From Oscillospiraceae bacterium (GTDB taxonomy: Bacteria; Bacillota; Clostridia; Oscillospirales; Acutalibacteraceae), in contig SVQH01000003.1 of the NCBI GenBank assembly GCA_015065425.1, positions 1 to 64,000 of the forward strand: a DNA stretch of 64,000 bases, in the 5' to 3' direction. Position numbers and translations under genes: made by a program. Every line of letters begins with the position of its first letter. The first letter of the stretch is position 1. Shown in pieces: positions 44,734-54,514 of the stretch. Below the pieces are notes generated by a model. The model did no database searches. It saw nothing but the letters and a program-made list of their open reading frames with translations, and had not been told where the DNA came from.

Positions 44734-44747
44734 AAACGGTGATAATT

Positions 44748-46136
44748 ATGAATTTGAAAATTACACTTGATTACGGTACCGAAGCAGAGACACTCCGCAA
44801 AAAAGGCATCACAGATGAAAAAGTAATTAAAGACCTGATTTCTTTCAAGGAGAAACATCCTCATATCCTTAAAAAGAGATATCCCACCGAAATGTACGAT
44901 AAAGTCAATCTTATGTGCAGAAACTATATGGACAGACTTGCACGTTTTGAAATGGATTATGATTTTGTTGTCGATATCGAAAAATTCAGAAATACGGCTG
45001 TATGCTGTCTTGAAAGTGTACCTTGTCTGCACTCACAGGTGATAAATCATCCCATAGCACCTTATTGGAAGGTTTGTGATTATACAGTTGATGAATTTGT
45101 CATTGTCAGTGAAACAGACGATATAAATAAGGCAAAAGAAGAGTTTTTCTCCCGTGAAATCCCCTTGAAAAGCAACATTCAGATGAATATAGGACTTTTT
45201 ATTTGTAACGGAAAAACTTATGTTTGTTTTATTTGGAATCACATGTGCATGGACGGCGGCGGTTTCAAGATGTTCTGGAGTGATTTCTGTAAAAATTATT
45301 CTGAATATGTAAATAAGGGCACTTCTCCTCTCGGCTTTTCCACGGGTTCAAGAAAATATACCGATGTATATAAAGACCTCGGAAAAGAAAAAGCAAAAAA
45401 GGCAAAACTTCAGTTTGCTAATGTGTCCCCGAAAATCAAACACCGTTTTCCTTTTGAAAATGATAATAAAGAAGACAGTGTAATCATTGTTTCAAGAAAA
45501 ATCGGTGAAGCAGATTTTCTCAAAGCAAAAGATTATGCTAAAAGCATCGGGGCAACGGTAACTGACTTGCTTCTCGCTTCCTACATTGATTCTCTTTCAA
45601 AAATTGCGGATATCGGTGCAGATGAAAAAATAAGTATCTCTTGTGCTACTGACCTCAGACGTTATATTAAAGACCTGTCTTCCATAGGTTACACAAATCA
45701 TGTTTCCTTTACTCACTGTTCAATAGACAGAAAAGGAAATAATCTCAAAGATACGCTTCAACTTGTAAGAGATAAGACAAGAGAAATAAAGAAGGATGAA
45801 TTTATGGGGCTTCACGGACTTCCGCTTCTTAATATCGCATACAAAACAATGGTATATCTGCAGGCGGAAACAGTTGTAAAACTATTCTATAATAACCCCA
45901 CCTTTTCCGTAAGTAATGTAGGAGTAATAGTCCCCGAATTATTCACCCTCGGAAAAGAAGGTCCCTTCGATGCCTTCGTAGCAGGTGCCGCAAAAAACAA
46001 ACCCTGTGCAGTAATGACTGCTCTCACAATAAATAACACACTCTCAGTCTCAATGTGCTTGAGAGGAACCGAAAAAGACAAAGAAATCCTCGAAAATTTC
46101 TTTACGGAATATGAAAAAAATATTCAGTCTTTTTAG
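44748..46136 (+). CDS. Condensation-domain-like acyltransferase
   Basis: A 462-residue protein of the HHxxxDG acyltransferase superfamily. NHMCMDG at 164-170 keeps the catalytic second His (165) and Asp (169) but has Asn for the first His. The second half has VTDLLLASYIDSL, and FSVSNVGVIVPE resembles the DFGWG-like latch region of such enzymes. It forms esters or amides, often on lipids or peptides. ATG 44748 follows GGTGATA; a GTG nine bases earlier is less likely. Translated with the GH3-type ligase. Confidence 0.7.
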   Translation: MNLKITLDYGTEAETLRKKGITDEKVIKDLISFKEKHPHILKKRYPTEMYDKVNLMCRNYMDRLARFEMDYDFVVDIEKFRNTAVCCLESVPCLHSQVINHPIAPYWKVCDYTVDEFVIVSETDDINKAKEEFFSREIPLKSNIQMNIGLFICNGKTYVCFIWNHMCMDGGGFKMFWSDFCKNYSEYVNKGTSPLGFSTGSRKYTDVYKDLGKEKAKKAKLQFANVSPKIKHRFPFENDNKEDSVIIVSRKIGEADFLKAKDYAKSIGATVTDLLLASYIDSLSKIADIGADEKISISCATDLRRYIKDLSSIGYTNHVSFTHCSIDRKGNNLKDTLQLVRDKTREIKKDEFMGLHGLPLLNIAYKTMVYLQAETVVKLFYNNPTFSVSNVGVIVPELFTLGKEGPFDAFVAGAAKNKPCAVMTALTINNTLSVSMCLRGTEKDKEILENFFTEYEKNIQSF

Positions 46137-46259
46137 TATTTACCTGCTTATTCAGGAGCATCGGAGTATAGAATCGTGTTTTATAGTTTTGATATGTTGA
46201 AAGTCTGTGAACAGAGAGTAACTGTTTTCTTAATTATTGTTCAAAGGAGAGATATTTTG

Positions 46260-46288
46260 TTGTAATATGCGATTTTCTATACTATAAT
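46260..46288 (+). promoter_or_regulatory. Promoter for the oxidoreductase gene
   Basis: TTGTAA, 17-base spacer, TATAAT, about 30 bases before AAAGGAG. Confidence 0.65.
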
Positions 46289-46324
46289 CTTCATTGAATT
46301 GAAATAAAAGGAGTACATATTTTT

Positions 46325-48301
46325 ATGAATAATAAATATCCTTTACTTTTATCACCTGCTAAAATTGGCAATGTTACTCTCAGAAATAAAACCGTTATGG
46401 CGGCTATGGGAATGAGTCAGGCTGAAAACGGGTATGTAAATAAGGCGGTGCTTAACCATTATGCCGAGCGTGCAAAAGGCGGTGTCGGTGCTGTTATTGT
46501 TGAAGTTACCTGTGTCGATTCCCCTTTAGGGCTTAATACTAAGGGAATGCTTATTATTGATGACGATAAGTACATACCGGGTATGACGGAACTTGCAGGA
46601 GTTATACATGAAGGTGGTGCAAAGGCATTTTTACAGATTTCCCACACGGGTAGAGGAGCAAGAAGAGCTATAATCGGCTCTCAGCCCGTAGGTCCCAGTG
46701 CTGTGGCAATGCCGTATTCATTCATGATGGGACTTGAAAATGAAACACCGAGGGAGCTTACAATATCTGAAATAAAAGCCATTGAAGAAAAGTATGCACA
46801 GGCGGCTCTCAGGGCAAAAAAGGCCGGCTTTGACGGTGTTGAAATACACGCTGTCGGATATTATCTCGGACAGCAGTTTTTATCTTCAAAAGCCAATATC
46901 AGAACTGATGAATACGGCGGCAATCGTGAAAACCGCATTCGTTTCCATCTTAATATAATCAAGAGAATAAGAGAACTTTGCGGCAAGGATTTTGCGATAA
47001 TTGTCAAGCTTTCGGTAATAGAAATGGGTAAAGACGGCGGCATTTCAATGCTTGACGGTGTGTATTACTGCAAGAAATTACAGGAAGCGGGAGTAGACGC
47101 CATTGAGGTTCTTGCAGGAAAATGGTCGCAGGAAGCAGGCAAAAAAGAAAAGCCCGAATCTGCATATCCCGACTGTATGGCTGTGGCTTTATGTCAGGTA
47201 ATGAAAACCGGTCTTTTCCTCTCTACAGGTAAAAAGAAAACCATTCCTCTTATCGGCGGCGGCAGAGCACAGAATCCCGTAGCGGCAGAAAAGGCACTCA
47301 AAAACGGCACTTGTGATCTCATATTTATCGGTCACGGACTTCTTGCACAGCCTGATTTGGTAAATCTTATTGATGAGGGCAGAGAAGACGAAATAAGACC
47401 CTGTATCGGCTGCGGACACTGCATTGACCATCAGCTTCAGCATGGTGAAAGAGCCGTTTGTTCAAGCAATGCCGTACTTGCAAGAGGCGATAATGATTAT
47501 ACAATAAAACCGACACTTAAGAAAAAGCACGTAGTTGTTGTCGGTGCAGGTGTTGCAGGTGTCGAGGCAGCAAGAATTGCCGCAAAAAGAGGTCACAATG
47601 TTGAAATTTTTGATGTAGCAGGTGAAGTAGGCGGTCAGGTAAATCTTGCTTGCAGACCTCCTTATAAACAGCATCTCGGACTTCTGAAGCCATATCTTGA
47701 AAGACAGCTGGAACTCAGCGGAGTAAAAGTTCACCTTGGCACAAGGGTAACGAAGCAGGACATTCTCGCTTTATCACCGGATGCGGTTGTATGTGCTACC
47801 GGTGTCAATCCCATAAAACTTAATATTGAAGGTGCAGACAGAGCAGTAATTGCCAATGATGTACTGCTCGGTGCTGATACAGGTAAAAATGTTGTTGTTA
47901 TCGGCGGCGGTTCCGTAGGTTGTGAAACAGCAGAATTCCTTGCACAAAAAGGTAAAAATGTAAGCATTGTGGAAATGCTCGATTCTCTTGCAGGCAACAC
48001 AGGCAAAACAGCACAGACAATTCTTCTCGGACATCTTAAAGGACATAATGTAAAAATGTATACGGGAAGTAAGGTTGAAAAGATATCCGCTTCTGAAGTC
48101 AGTGTCAGAAATAATGACGGAAAAGTATTTGTTCTGCCTGCTGATACCGTAGTATTTGCAGTAGGAAATAAAGCAGAAACTTCTCTGTATGACTCATTGA
48201 AGGATGAAATCGCTGAGATTTATAATATAGGCGATTCAAACGGTACAGGCATCATTCCCGATGCTGTTTATGAAGGATATACAGTGGGTAATTTGTTATA
48301 A
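46325..48301 (+). CDS. Old yellow enzyme / 2,4-dienoyl-CoA reductase-like flavoprotein
   Basis: A 658-residue iron-sulfur flavoprotein of the FadH/BaiCD type. Residues 1-340 are the FMN barrel (LQISHTGRG at 103-111, EIHAVGYYLGQQFLS at 173-187). Cys360, Cys363, Cys366 and Cys379 bind the [4Fe-4S] cluster. Residues about 400-650 bind NAD(P)H and FAD (VVVVGAGVAGVEAA, VVVIGGGSVGCETAEFL). The second His of the usual HxxH pair is Gly, so the proton donor differs. Likely reduces activated C=C bonds; substrate unknown. Preceded by its own promoter. Confidence 0.85.
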   Translation: MNNKYPLLLSPAKIGNVTLRNKTVMAAMGMSQAENGYVNKAVLNHYAERAKGGVGAVIVEVTCVDSPLGLNTKGMLIIDDDKYIPGMTELAGVIHEGGAKAFLQISHTGRGARRAIIGSQPVGPSAVAMPYSFMMGLENETPRELTISEIKAIEEKYAQAALRAKKAGFDGVEIHAVGYYLGQQFLSSKANIRTDEYGGNRENRIRFHLNIIKRIRELCGKDFAIIVKLSVIEMGKDGGISMLDGVYYCKKLQEAGVDAIEVLAGKWSQEAGKKEKPESAYPDCMAVALCQVMKTGLFLSTGKKKTIPLIGGGRAQNPVAAEKALKNGTCDLIFIGHGLLAQPDLVNLIDEGREDEIRPCIGCGHCIDHQLQHGERAVCSSNAVLARGDNDYTIKPTLKKKHVVVVGAGVAGVEAARIAAKRGHNVEIFDVAGEVGGQVNLACRPPYKQHLGLLKPYLERQLELSGVKVHLGTRVTKQDILALSPDAVVCATGVNPIKLNIEGADRAVIANDVLLGADTGKNVVVIGGGSVGCETAEFLAQKGKNVSIVEMLDSLAGNTGKTAQTILLGHLKGHNVKMYTGSKVEKISASEVSVRNNDGKVFVLPADTVVFAVGNKAETSLYDSLKDEIAEIYNIGDSNGTGIIPDAVYEGYTVGNLL

Positions 48302-48371
48302 AATTTTATATATTGTCAAAATACGCTTTTTCGATTATAATCAAAATATAATGAAAAAAGGGAGTTTTGTT

Positions 48372-49469
48372 ATGTCGTTTGATATGCCGAAATATTTTCC
48401 TCCTGATTTTACACAGGAAAAATTTATTCTTGCCCCCGATGTTATAACCGAAGAAGTGCTTTTTGACGGAGTTGCCCCTGAAAATTATCACAGTACCTCC
48501 ATGTATCCCGAATATTTCAAAATAAAAGGAGAGTGGAAGCTCGCCAGTGAAAGCCGTATGGATTCCTGCGTTGTTATCCGTGAAAACTGTAAGCTCTGTG
48601 TTGTCGAAGCAAGAAATCTGAAAAAAGGTGATAAGGTTATTCTCGGCAGAAGTGAAAACTGTGAAGACGGCATTTTTCTTCATGCAAACGGTTTTTCTGA
48701 TGATAAAGAGAATTTGGAGGATCAGTTTGTTTTCCGTCAGGGAAGAAGCAGAGAAACTTCATATTCCCGTGATTATGACAATCTTTTTGAACTGCTGAAA
48801 CATGAAAAAGAACACGGAAACATAGTTTGGGTAATGGGTCCCGCTTTTGCATTCGATGCCGATGCAAGAAAGGCTATGGAACTTCTCGTTGAAAACGGAT
48901 ATGCCCACGGGTTACTTGCAGGAAATGCCCTTGCGACACATGACCTTGAAGGAGCATTGCTTCACACTGCTCTCGGTCAGGATATTTATACACAGCATTC
49001 ACAGCCCAACGGTCATTACAATCATCTTGATGTGTGCAACAAAGCAAGAAAAAGCGGAAGTATTGCACAGTTTATTAAGGATTATAATCTTGATGACGGT
49101 ATAATGTGCAGTTGTGTAAAACACGGTGTTCCATTTGTTCTTGCAGGTTCCATTCGTGATGACGGACCCCTGCCTGAGGTTATCGGAGATGTTTATAAAG
49201 CTGCCGATGCCATGAGAGAAATTATAAAAAATGCTACTACTGTTATTTGTATGGCGACAATGCTTCATACCATTGCAACGGGTAATATGACCCCCTCTTA
49301 CCGTGTGACGGAGGATGGCAGTGTGCGTCCCTTATATCTTTATGCAGTTGATATTGATGAGTTTGTTGTAAATAAACTTCTTGACAGAGGAAGTCTCAGT
49401 GCAAAAACCGTTGTTGCAAATGTTCAGGATTTCATAACTCTCATTGCAAAGGGTCTCGGACTTATGTAA
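48372..49469 (+). CDS. Archaeal-type ornithine cyclodeaminase (TIGR00300 family)
   Basis: A 365-residue protein. ATG 48372 follows GGGAG; an extension to 48261 overlaps the previous gene and has no site. It carries the family text AGNALATHDLEGALLHTALG, GHYNHLDVCNKA, VPFVLAGSIRDDGPLPEVI and ATMLHTIATGN. Family members convert ornithine to proline and ammonia or form the C-terminal part of arginine dihydrolases. About 50 residues of the usual N-terminus (LOR/SDH domain) are shorter. A distant relative is at 14442. 70 bases after the flavoprotein; a terminator follows. Confidence 0.78.
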   Translation: MSFDMPKYFPPDFTQEKFILAPDVITEEVLFDGVAPENYHSTSMYPEYFKIKGEWKLASESRMDSCVVIRENCKLCVVEARNLKKGDKVILGRSENCEDGIFLHANGFSDDKENLEDQFVFRQGRSRETSYSRDYDNLFELLKHEKEHGNIVWVMGPAFAFDADARKAMELLVENGYAHGLLAGNALATHDLEGALLHTALGQDIYTQHSQPNGHYNHLDVCNKARKSGSIAQFIKDYNLDDGIMCSCVKHGVPFVLAGSIRDDGPLPEVIGDVYKAADAMREIIKNATTVICMATMLHTIATGNMTPSYRVTEDGSVRPLYLYAVDIDEFVVNKLLDRGSLSAKTVVANVQDFITLIAKGLGLM

Positions 49470-49484
49470 TAAGAATATAATCAA

Positions 49485-49523
49485 AATAAGGTCTCACCGT
49501 AAAAAAGTGAGACCTTATTATTA
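49485..49523. terminator. Bidirectional terminator between convergent genes
   Basis: AATAAGGTCTCAC (49485-49497) pairs perfectly with GTGAGACCTTATT (49507-49519). It overlaps the last codons of the convergent GH30 gene. Confidence 0.8.
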
Positions 49524-50954
49524 TTCAATAATAAAAGTTGTAATACTGTTTTCTTTAAGAGTGCAATAAAATGTATTTTCAGACAGCTTTATTTCGGGAA
49601 GACTGCTCCAATGCTCTCCGCTTTTTATATCTCCGCTTGTTCGTACTGCATTTACGGTATCGGAATTTATGTCGATATCTCTGAAATCAAATGAAATTTC
49701 CTTCTCCATGCTTTCACGGTTCATTGCAACAATAACCAATTTTTTGCTGTTTTTATCGTATGCAGCGAGAGTTTCACTGTCATCAGTATGAATAATTGTC
49801 ATACCGGGTCTTATATATCTTGTAAACTGACCGAAAGCATAATACTTTTGCGTAAGATATATTTCTTCTTTGTCTATATCCGCGAAGGCTGTTCCCCAGA
49901 ACCCCTGTGTAAGGTCGGGTATACCCGGCATATCAAGTCTTCCTTTGCTGTCGGGGACTTTTGATATATATGCTGCAACAATCTGCCATATTACCCATGC
50001 AGTTGGTGAAAAGGTGTTTATATCTTCAATTATTTTTTCGCAAAGCCACAAAGCTGGACCCATTTCTCCGCTGTCAATACCGCAGACACCGCTCCAGTCG
50101 CTTTCATCCATCCATAAGTTTTTGCTGTGTGACCGCGAAAATTCACCGATTTGCGGAGTGGCTTTACTGTAAGTGTGGGTACTTATTCTTCCCACTGCAG
50201 CTAATGCTTTTCTGTTCATAAGCTTCATTGAAAAATATTGAAGCTTAGTGTTTGTTTCATCTGAAGCTGTTACAATAATATCAGAAAGCCCTTTATTTTT
50301 AAGTGCATATTTTGTTGCAAGAATTACGTCACTCTGCATTTTGCCGGGTGAAATATAACAGCCTTCTTGTTTAGGTGAATAGGCAGTCCAAAAGTCAGTA
50401 AACGGTTCATTCATGGGTGCGAGACTTCTGATAATAATACCGTACTTCTTCTGAATACAGAAACAGACATCAGAAAGATATCTTGCAAAAGGCTTTATTG
50501 CAGATTTTTTCAGATTGTTCCTGTATTTTTTAGTATGTCCCGATGAACAACCGCTGACTGTCATGAAATAAGGCGGCGAGTTTGAAAAGGCTTCCACGAA
50601 GGCGTCTTTACCTGCAGCTTTGTACGCTGCTTTCAGAACTTCTAACTGATTTTTATCGGTATCGGGATTGAATACAAACTTTTTTATTTCTTTATCATAT
50701 TTCCACCAGCCGGGCATCTCTGAATCGGTTCTTTTTATATGATCATGAGACGGGTCATCACCGCCGCCGATGTTGTATCTCATAATATTAAGATTAAGTC
50801 CTTCTTTTGAAAAGAAGAGTTTTACACTTTCATCAACAAGCTTTTCGCTGAATCCGACTCTGTTTGCCCACCAGCACAGGCTTGTTCCCCAGCCTTCAAA
50901 AACTCCGCTGTTTGTTTTTGAAAAATTTTTCTCGGATAACAAAATATGTTTCAT
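49521..50954 (-). CDS. GH30 glycosidase, cytosolic
   Basis: A 477-residue protein with no signal peptide. GH30 acid/base Glu183 is in SLAPMNEPFTDFW and the nucleophile Glu284 is in LWMDESDW. FEGWGTSLCWWA at 19-30 opens the barrel; a beta-sandwich closes the chain. The family includes beta-1,6-galactanases, glucosylceramidases and xylanases; the GWGTSLCWWA type is close to endo-beta-1,6-galactanase. The ribosome site lies in one arm of a 16-bp inverted repeat (50963-51040) that surrounds the promoter. Confidence 0.84.
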   Translation of the reverse strand: MKHILLSEKNFSKTNSGVFEGWGTSLCWWANRVGFSEKLVDESVKLFFSKEGLNLNIMRYNIGGGDDPSHDHIKRTDSEMPGWWKYDKEIKKFVFNPDTDKNQLEVLKAAYKAAGKDAFVEAFSNSPPYFMTVSGCSSGHTKKYRNNLKKSAIKPFARYLSDVCFCIQKKYGIIIRSLAPMNEPFTDFWTAYSPKQEGCYISPGKMQSDVILATKYALKNKGLSDIIVTASDETNTKLQYFSMKLMNRKALAAVGRISTHTYSKATPQIGEFSRSHSKNLWMDESDWSGVCGIDSGEMGPALWLCEKIIEDINTFSPTAWVIWQIVAAYISKVPDSKGRLDMPGIPDLTQGFWGTAFADIDKEEIYLTQKYYAFGQFTRYIRPGMTIIHTDDSETLAAYDKNSKKLVIVAMNRESMEKEISFDFRDIDINSDTVNAVRTSGDIKSGEHWSSLPEIKLSENTFYCTLKENSITTFIIE

Positions 50955-50962
50955 ATAAATTT

Positions 50963-51040
50963 CTCCTGAAAACAGTAATTATATTATTATTTTAACAATA
51001 ATGAAATATATTGTCAATTTTAAGTTACTGTTTTCAGGAG
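50963..51040 (-). repeat. Perfect 16-bp inverted repeat flanking the GH30 promoter
   Basis: CTCCTGAAAACAGTAA (50963-50978) and its exact complement (51025-51040) surround a 46-base AT-rich core. Leftward the core contains TTGACA, 17 bases, TAAAAT (50989-51017), and the near arm includes the ribosome site of the GH30 gene. It may be a paired operator or a very small repeat element. Confidence 0.65.
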
Positions 51041-51050
51041 CTTGCGTATT

Positions 51051-53789
51051 TTACATATTCTCATCTTTAATAGCAGTTAATATATCTGTTTTCTTTATTT
51101 TTCTTACAGAGTATATCATACTGATGAAAACAATTATAAATACACTTAAAACTGCTATGATATATGCTTCGGGCGGAAGATAGAATTTAATTTCATATCC
51201 GCTTTCCTGTATGATGAAATATATAATAAATGTGATAAGAGTTGATACCGGAAGTGAAAGAAGAAGACTCTTGAAGCCGTAAAGAAGAGATTCATATATC
51301 ATCATTTTATGAAGTCCTTTTTCGCTGAGACCTACTGATTTCAATGTTGCAAATTCACGTCGGCGAAGCATGATGTTAGTTGAAATCGTATTGAAAACAT
51401 TTGCAGCCGCAATAAGCGAAATAAGGATAATAAAGCCATAAGCCAGTACCTTTGATATTATAACTACACCACGTATTGTCTCTATATCGGAAGCATAGTT
51501 ATAGCACGAAGTTTTATCGGTAAGTCCGTTTTTCATAAGGGCTCTTCTGACCGCTGCTTCCGTTTCTGTGTGATGTGTTGCCTTGAAATAACCTGCAACG
51601 GAATATGAATAATCAGAAAACGGGGAGTATTCTTTCATGCTTGCGGGATATATAACAGCACAGCCGGGACCTCCCACAAAAAACGGTTTTTCAGGCAGAA
51701 CCTTACCTATGTTGATACTGTAATTGATTTTTGCTTCACTTTCGGGAAGAATTATACTTTCATTCTGACTGAGGTCTTCTCCCTCATCTCCCCCTTTTCT
51801 GTAACGGTAGTAAGTTGTGCCGTTTTCTTCGTAGATTTCCTCTATGAAAAAATCTGTAATATTTTTTGTTTGGGACAGATTAAGTATACAGGGGAAAATG
51901 CTTTTGTCAAAATATGAATAAGTGAAAACATTTCTGCCGTCGCTATCATAATATATGAGAGTCTGATTGTCGTATAGCAATGCTTTAGGCATATTTTTAT
52001 TGAAATATTCTTCCTGCGGGATGTTGTTTTCCTTCAGACATTCTTTGAATGCATCATCATTTATAAAACAAACCGAAACAGTATTATTCGCATAGCCGTT
52101 TTCATAAACAGATGATATGTTTCCGTAAAACTCAATATATGCTTCAGAAAGATATTCAATGTTAACTTGTGGGTTAATATCGCAGTTTTCATTTACGGCA
52201 AAGCTGTCGGCTTCTTTAATACTCTTCAGTGAAGTAATAAAATTTTTCGTTTCGTCTTCGTTGAGATTTTTGTCAGCAAAAACAGAAATATCATAGTTCA
52301 TATCCTGTGCTTCAGTTTCAACTGCAGAGGTAAAATAGGATGACAAAGATGATGCAGATATAAACATAACAGTGGAAACAAACAGGGAAAAAACCGTAAT
52401 TGCATATCTTTTTTTGCTTCTTTTGAAATTTTTTGCCGAAATCATCCCTTCAAACCCGAAAAGCTTTTTTGTGAGGGGAGATATTCTGACATGCCTTTTT
52501 TTGATTTTTATATCTTTATTCTGTCTTATTGCATCAACAGGGGATATCCTTATTGCCCTTTTTGCCGGGATATATGCCGAGAGTATTATTGTAAGTGTAC
52601 TCAATAGTGCTGACATGGTAAGTGCAGGGAAGGAGAGAATAAATCTCATTTCCATTCCCGAAAATTCGCTCATGAGCTGTGTTATTATTCCTCCGAGAGC
52701 CTTGAAGGTAATGAATATTCCGACACAACCTGATATCAGACCTATGGGAATTGCAATAAGGCACAGGACAAATGCTTCAAAGATTACGCTTCTAATTATC
52801 TGCTTTTTGGTAGCACCGATAGATTTCAGAAGGCCGTACTGTCTGGTTCTTTCGCTGAGAGATATGGAAAATGAATTAAAAATGAGTGCTACAGAGCCGA
52901 AAACAATAATAGCTACAAGTACCGCAGCAAGACCGTAGAACATTCCTTCATAAGCATTATCATGCAATTCAAGGGAAAACATCAGAAGGTCCCTGTTGAT
53001 TTTTACGGTTCCTTTGTTTTTGTAATCCTCAGAAAATTTATTAAAACCGGAAGCATCTTCAAGCACACAGAACATGGTGCCTGCAGTATTTTCGTTTTTT
53101 GTTTCTGTAAGTGTGTATGCTGTGTATCCCGGTGCAGTTCTCGGCTCAAAACCGTCATATTTCCCTCTTTTACAAAGACCTACCACCGTATATGTTTTGG
53201 TTTGTATGTCGCTGAGAGCTTCATTTTCATGCTGATAAGGTATTTCCTGTCCGAGATACTGAACTGAGGCATCGATACTTTCTTCAATGCCGGAAGAATC
53301 TTCCGATAAGACTCTTTTACCTGTTTCAAGAGTAAGTGTGTCTCCGACATCTATATCAACACCGCCGTTTGATATTATATGTTCCGACAATATAATTTCT
53401 GTATCATTCTGAGGAAGTCTGCCTTCAATTACAAATATAGCAGATGTGTCTGTATAATCTGACGGAACACCGGCAATAAAAATATACGGTTTATCCTTAT
53501 TGACGGATTCGGATTTTGCATATCCGATATCCTGAGCGAAGGTATATCTTTTTATTCTGTCATCCTCTGAAATTTCTTTGTACTCTGAGGAGCTGATGCC
53601 GTGAAAAGATACATGATATGTGCCCGAATTGGATGTTTCATAATCTATCAGAAAATTATAAACGGTAACAAAGGATTCGGCAGTAGCTGTAAACATGGCG
53701 ACAGAAAGAATTATTCCTATTACCGTAATGAGGGTTCTCGCTTTGTTTTTCTTCAGATTTCTCAGTGTATATTTTTCAAAAATACTCAT
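51051..53789 (-). CDS. ABC transporter permease with two FtsX domains
   Basis: A 912-residue membrane protein. After an N-terminal helix (RTLITVIGIILSVAMF) comes a long outer domain, then FtsX region 1 (GLLKSIGATKKQIIRSVIFE), a second outer domain, and FtsX region 2 (ATLKSVGLSEKGLHKMM). This is the MacB/BceB-like export type, larger than BceB. The ATG at 53789 follows GAGGTG; a GTG at 53798 has no room for a ribosome site. Start and stop codons of the two ABC genes lie in a strong hairpin. Probable role: antimicrobial-peptide or lipoprotein handling. Confidence 0.84.
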   Translation of the reverse strand: MSIFEKYTLRNLKKNKARTLITVIGIILSVAMFTATAESFVTVYNFLIDYETSNSGTYHVSFHGISSSEYKEISEDDRIKRYTFAQDIGYAKSESVNKDKPYIFIAGVPSDYTDTSAIFVIEGRLPQNDTEIILSEHIISNGGVDIDVGDTLTLETGKRVLSEDSSGIEESIDASVQYLGQEIPYQHENEALSDIQTKTYTVVGLCKRGKYDGFEPRTAPGYTAYTLTETKNENTAGTMFCVLEDASGFNKFSEDYKNKGTVKINRDLLMFSLELHDNAYEGMFYGLAAVLVAIIVFGSVALIFNSFSISLSERTRQYGLLKSIGATKKQIIRSVIFEAFVLCLIAIPIGLISGCVGIFITFKALGGIITQLMSEFSGMEMRFILSFPALTMSALLSTLTIILSAYIPAKRAIRISPVDAIRQNKDIKIKKRHVRISPLTKKLFGFEGMISAKNFKRSKKRYAITVFSLFVSTVMFISASSLSSYFTSAVETEAQDMNYDISVFADKNLNEDETKNFITSLKSIKEADSFAVNENCDINPQVNIEYLSEAYIEFYGNISSVYENGYANNTVSVCFINDDAFKECLKENNIPQEEYFNKNMPKALLYDNQTLIYYDSDGRNVFTYSYFDKSIFPCILNLSQTKNITDFFIEEIYEENGTTYYRYRKGGDEGEDLSQNESIILPESEAKINYSINIGKVLPEKPFFVGGPGCAVIYPASMKEYSPFSDYSYSVAGYFKATHHTETEAAVRRALMKNGLTDKTSCYNYASDIETIRGVVIISKVLAYGFIILISLIAAANVFNTISTNIMLRRREFATLKSVGLSEKGLHKMMIYESLLYGFKSLLLSLPVSTLITFIIYFIIQESGYEIKFYLPPEAYIIAVLSVFIIVFISMIYSVRKIKKTDILTAIKDENM

Positions 53790-53819
53790 ATCCGTCACCT
53801 CATGTACGGATATGAGTAT
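53782..53819 (-). promoter_or_regulatory. Hairpin hiding the permease start codon
   Basis: Leftward, ATACTCATATCCGT pairs perfectly (14 bp) with ACGGATATGAGTAT around ACATGAGGTG. The ATPase stop and the permease ribosome site are in the loop and the start ATG is in the 3' arm. Confidence 0.75.
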
Positions 53820-54483
53820 CCGAAGATATTCTGCCGTCGCTTATTGTTATTATTCTGTCTGCCTGCAAGGCTATTGATTCGTCATGTGTGATAATGATAA
53901 GCGTCTGTCCGTATTTTTTGTTTGCTTCTTTAAGAAGAGCAATTATTTCACGGCTGTTTTTTGAATCAAGATTTCCCGTAGGTTCATCAGCAAGAACAAC
54001 TCCGGGAGAATTGATAAGTGCACGTCCTATGGAAACACGTTGCTGCTGTCCACCCGAAAGCTCATTTGGCAGATGATACTCCCTGCCCTGAAGTCCGAGA
54101 GTGCTTATCAGCTCCTGAAGATGCTTTTTGTCAGGTGTCCGTGAGTCCATAAGAAGCGGCAATGTAATGTTTTCCGTGACATTAAGTACGGGGATGAGAT
54201 TATAAAATTGATAAATAAGACCTACTTCACGACGGCGAAAAATTGCAAGTTGGTTTTCATTCTGTGCATATACATCCTGACCGTCAAGATATACCTTTCC
54301 CGATGTGGGTTTGTCAACACCGCCAATAATATGAAGAAGTGTGGATTTGCCTGAGCCTGAGGCCCCTACAATGGCAAGAAACTGACCTTTCGGTACGGAA
54401 AAACTCACATCGGAAAGGGCGTGAACGGCATTTACACCACTGCCGTAGGTTTTGGATAAGTGTTCAATTTTAAGAATATCCAT
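53800..54483 (-). CDS. ABC transporter ATPase, LolD/BceA-like
   Basis: A 227-residue ATPase: Walker A GASGSGKS at 40-47, Q-loop near YQFYNL, signature LSGGQ at 142-146, Walker B VVLADEP at 162-168 and an H-loop His in ITHDES. It powers the FtsX permease that follows. ATG 54483 is chosen for AGGAG nine bases upstream; a frame from 54516 is not. The promoter region has a response-regulator-type palindrome. Its last codons form a hairpin arm with the permease start. Confidence 0.92.
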   Translation of the reverse strand: MDILKIEHLSKTYGSGVNAVHALSDVSFSVPKGQFLAIVGASGSGKSTLLHIIGGVDKPTSGKVYLDGQDVYAQNENQLAIFRRREVGLIYQFYNLIPVLNVTENITLPLLMDSRTPDKKHLQELISTLGLQGREYHLPNELSGGQQQRVSIGRALINSPGVVLADEPTGNLDSKNSREIIALLKEANKKYGQTLIIITHDESIALQADRIITISDGRISSDTHIRT

Positions 54484-54514
54484 ACTTTTTGTCTCCTTTT
54501 CTTTTTGTGAGTTC

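Noticed and set aside
48306-48683. Leftward frame of 125 codons
   Set aside because: Shadow opposite the ornithine cyclodeaminase start and upstream spacer; no ribosome site.
52372-52938. Rightward frame of 188 codons
   Set aside because: Lies inside the ABC permease gene; hydrophobic text mirrors its membrane segments.
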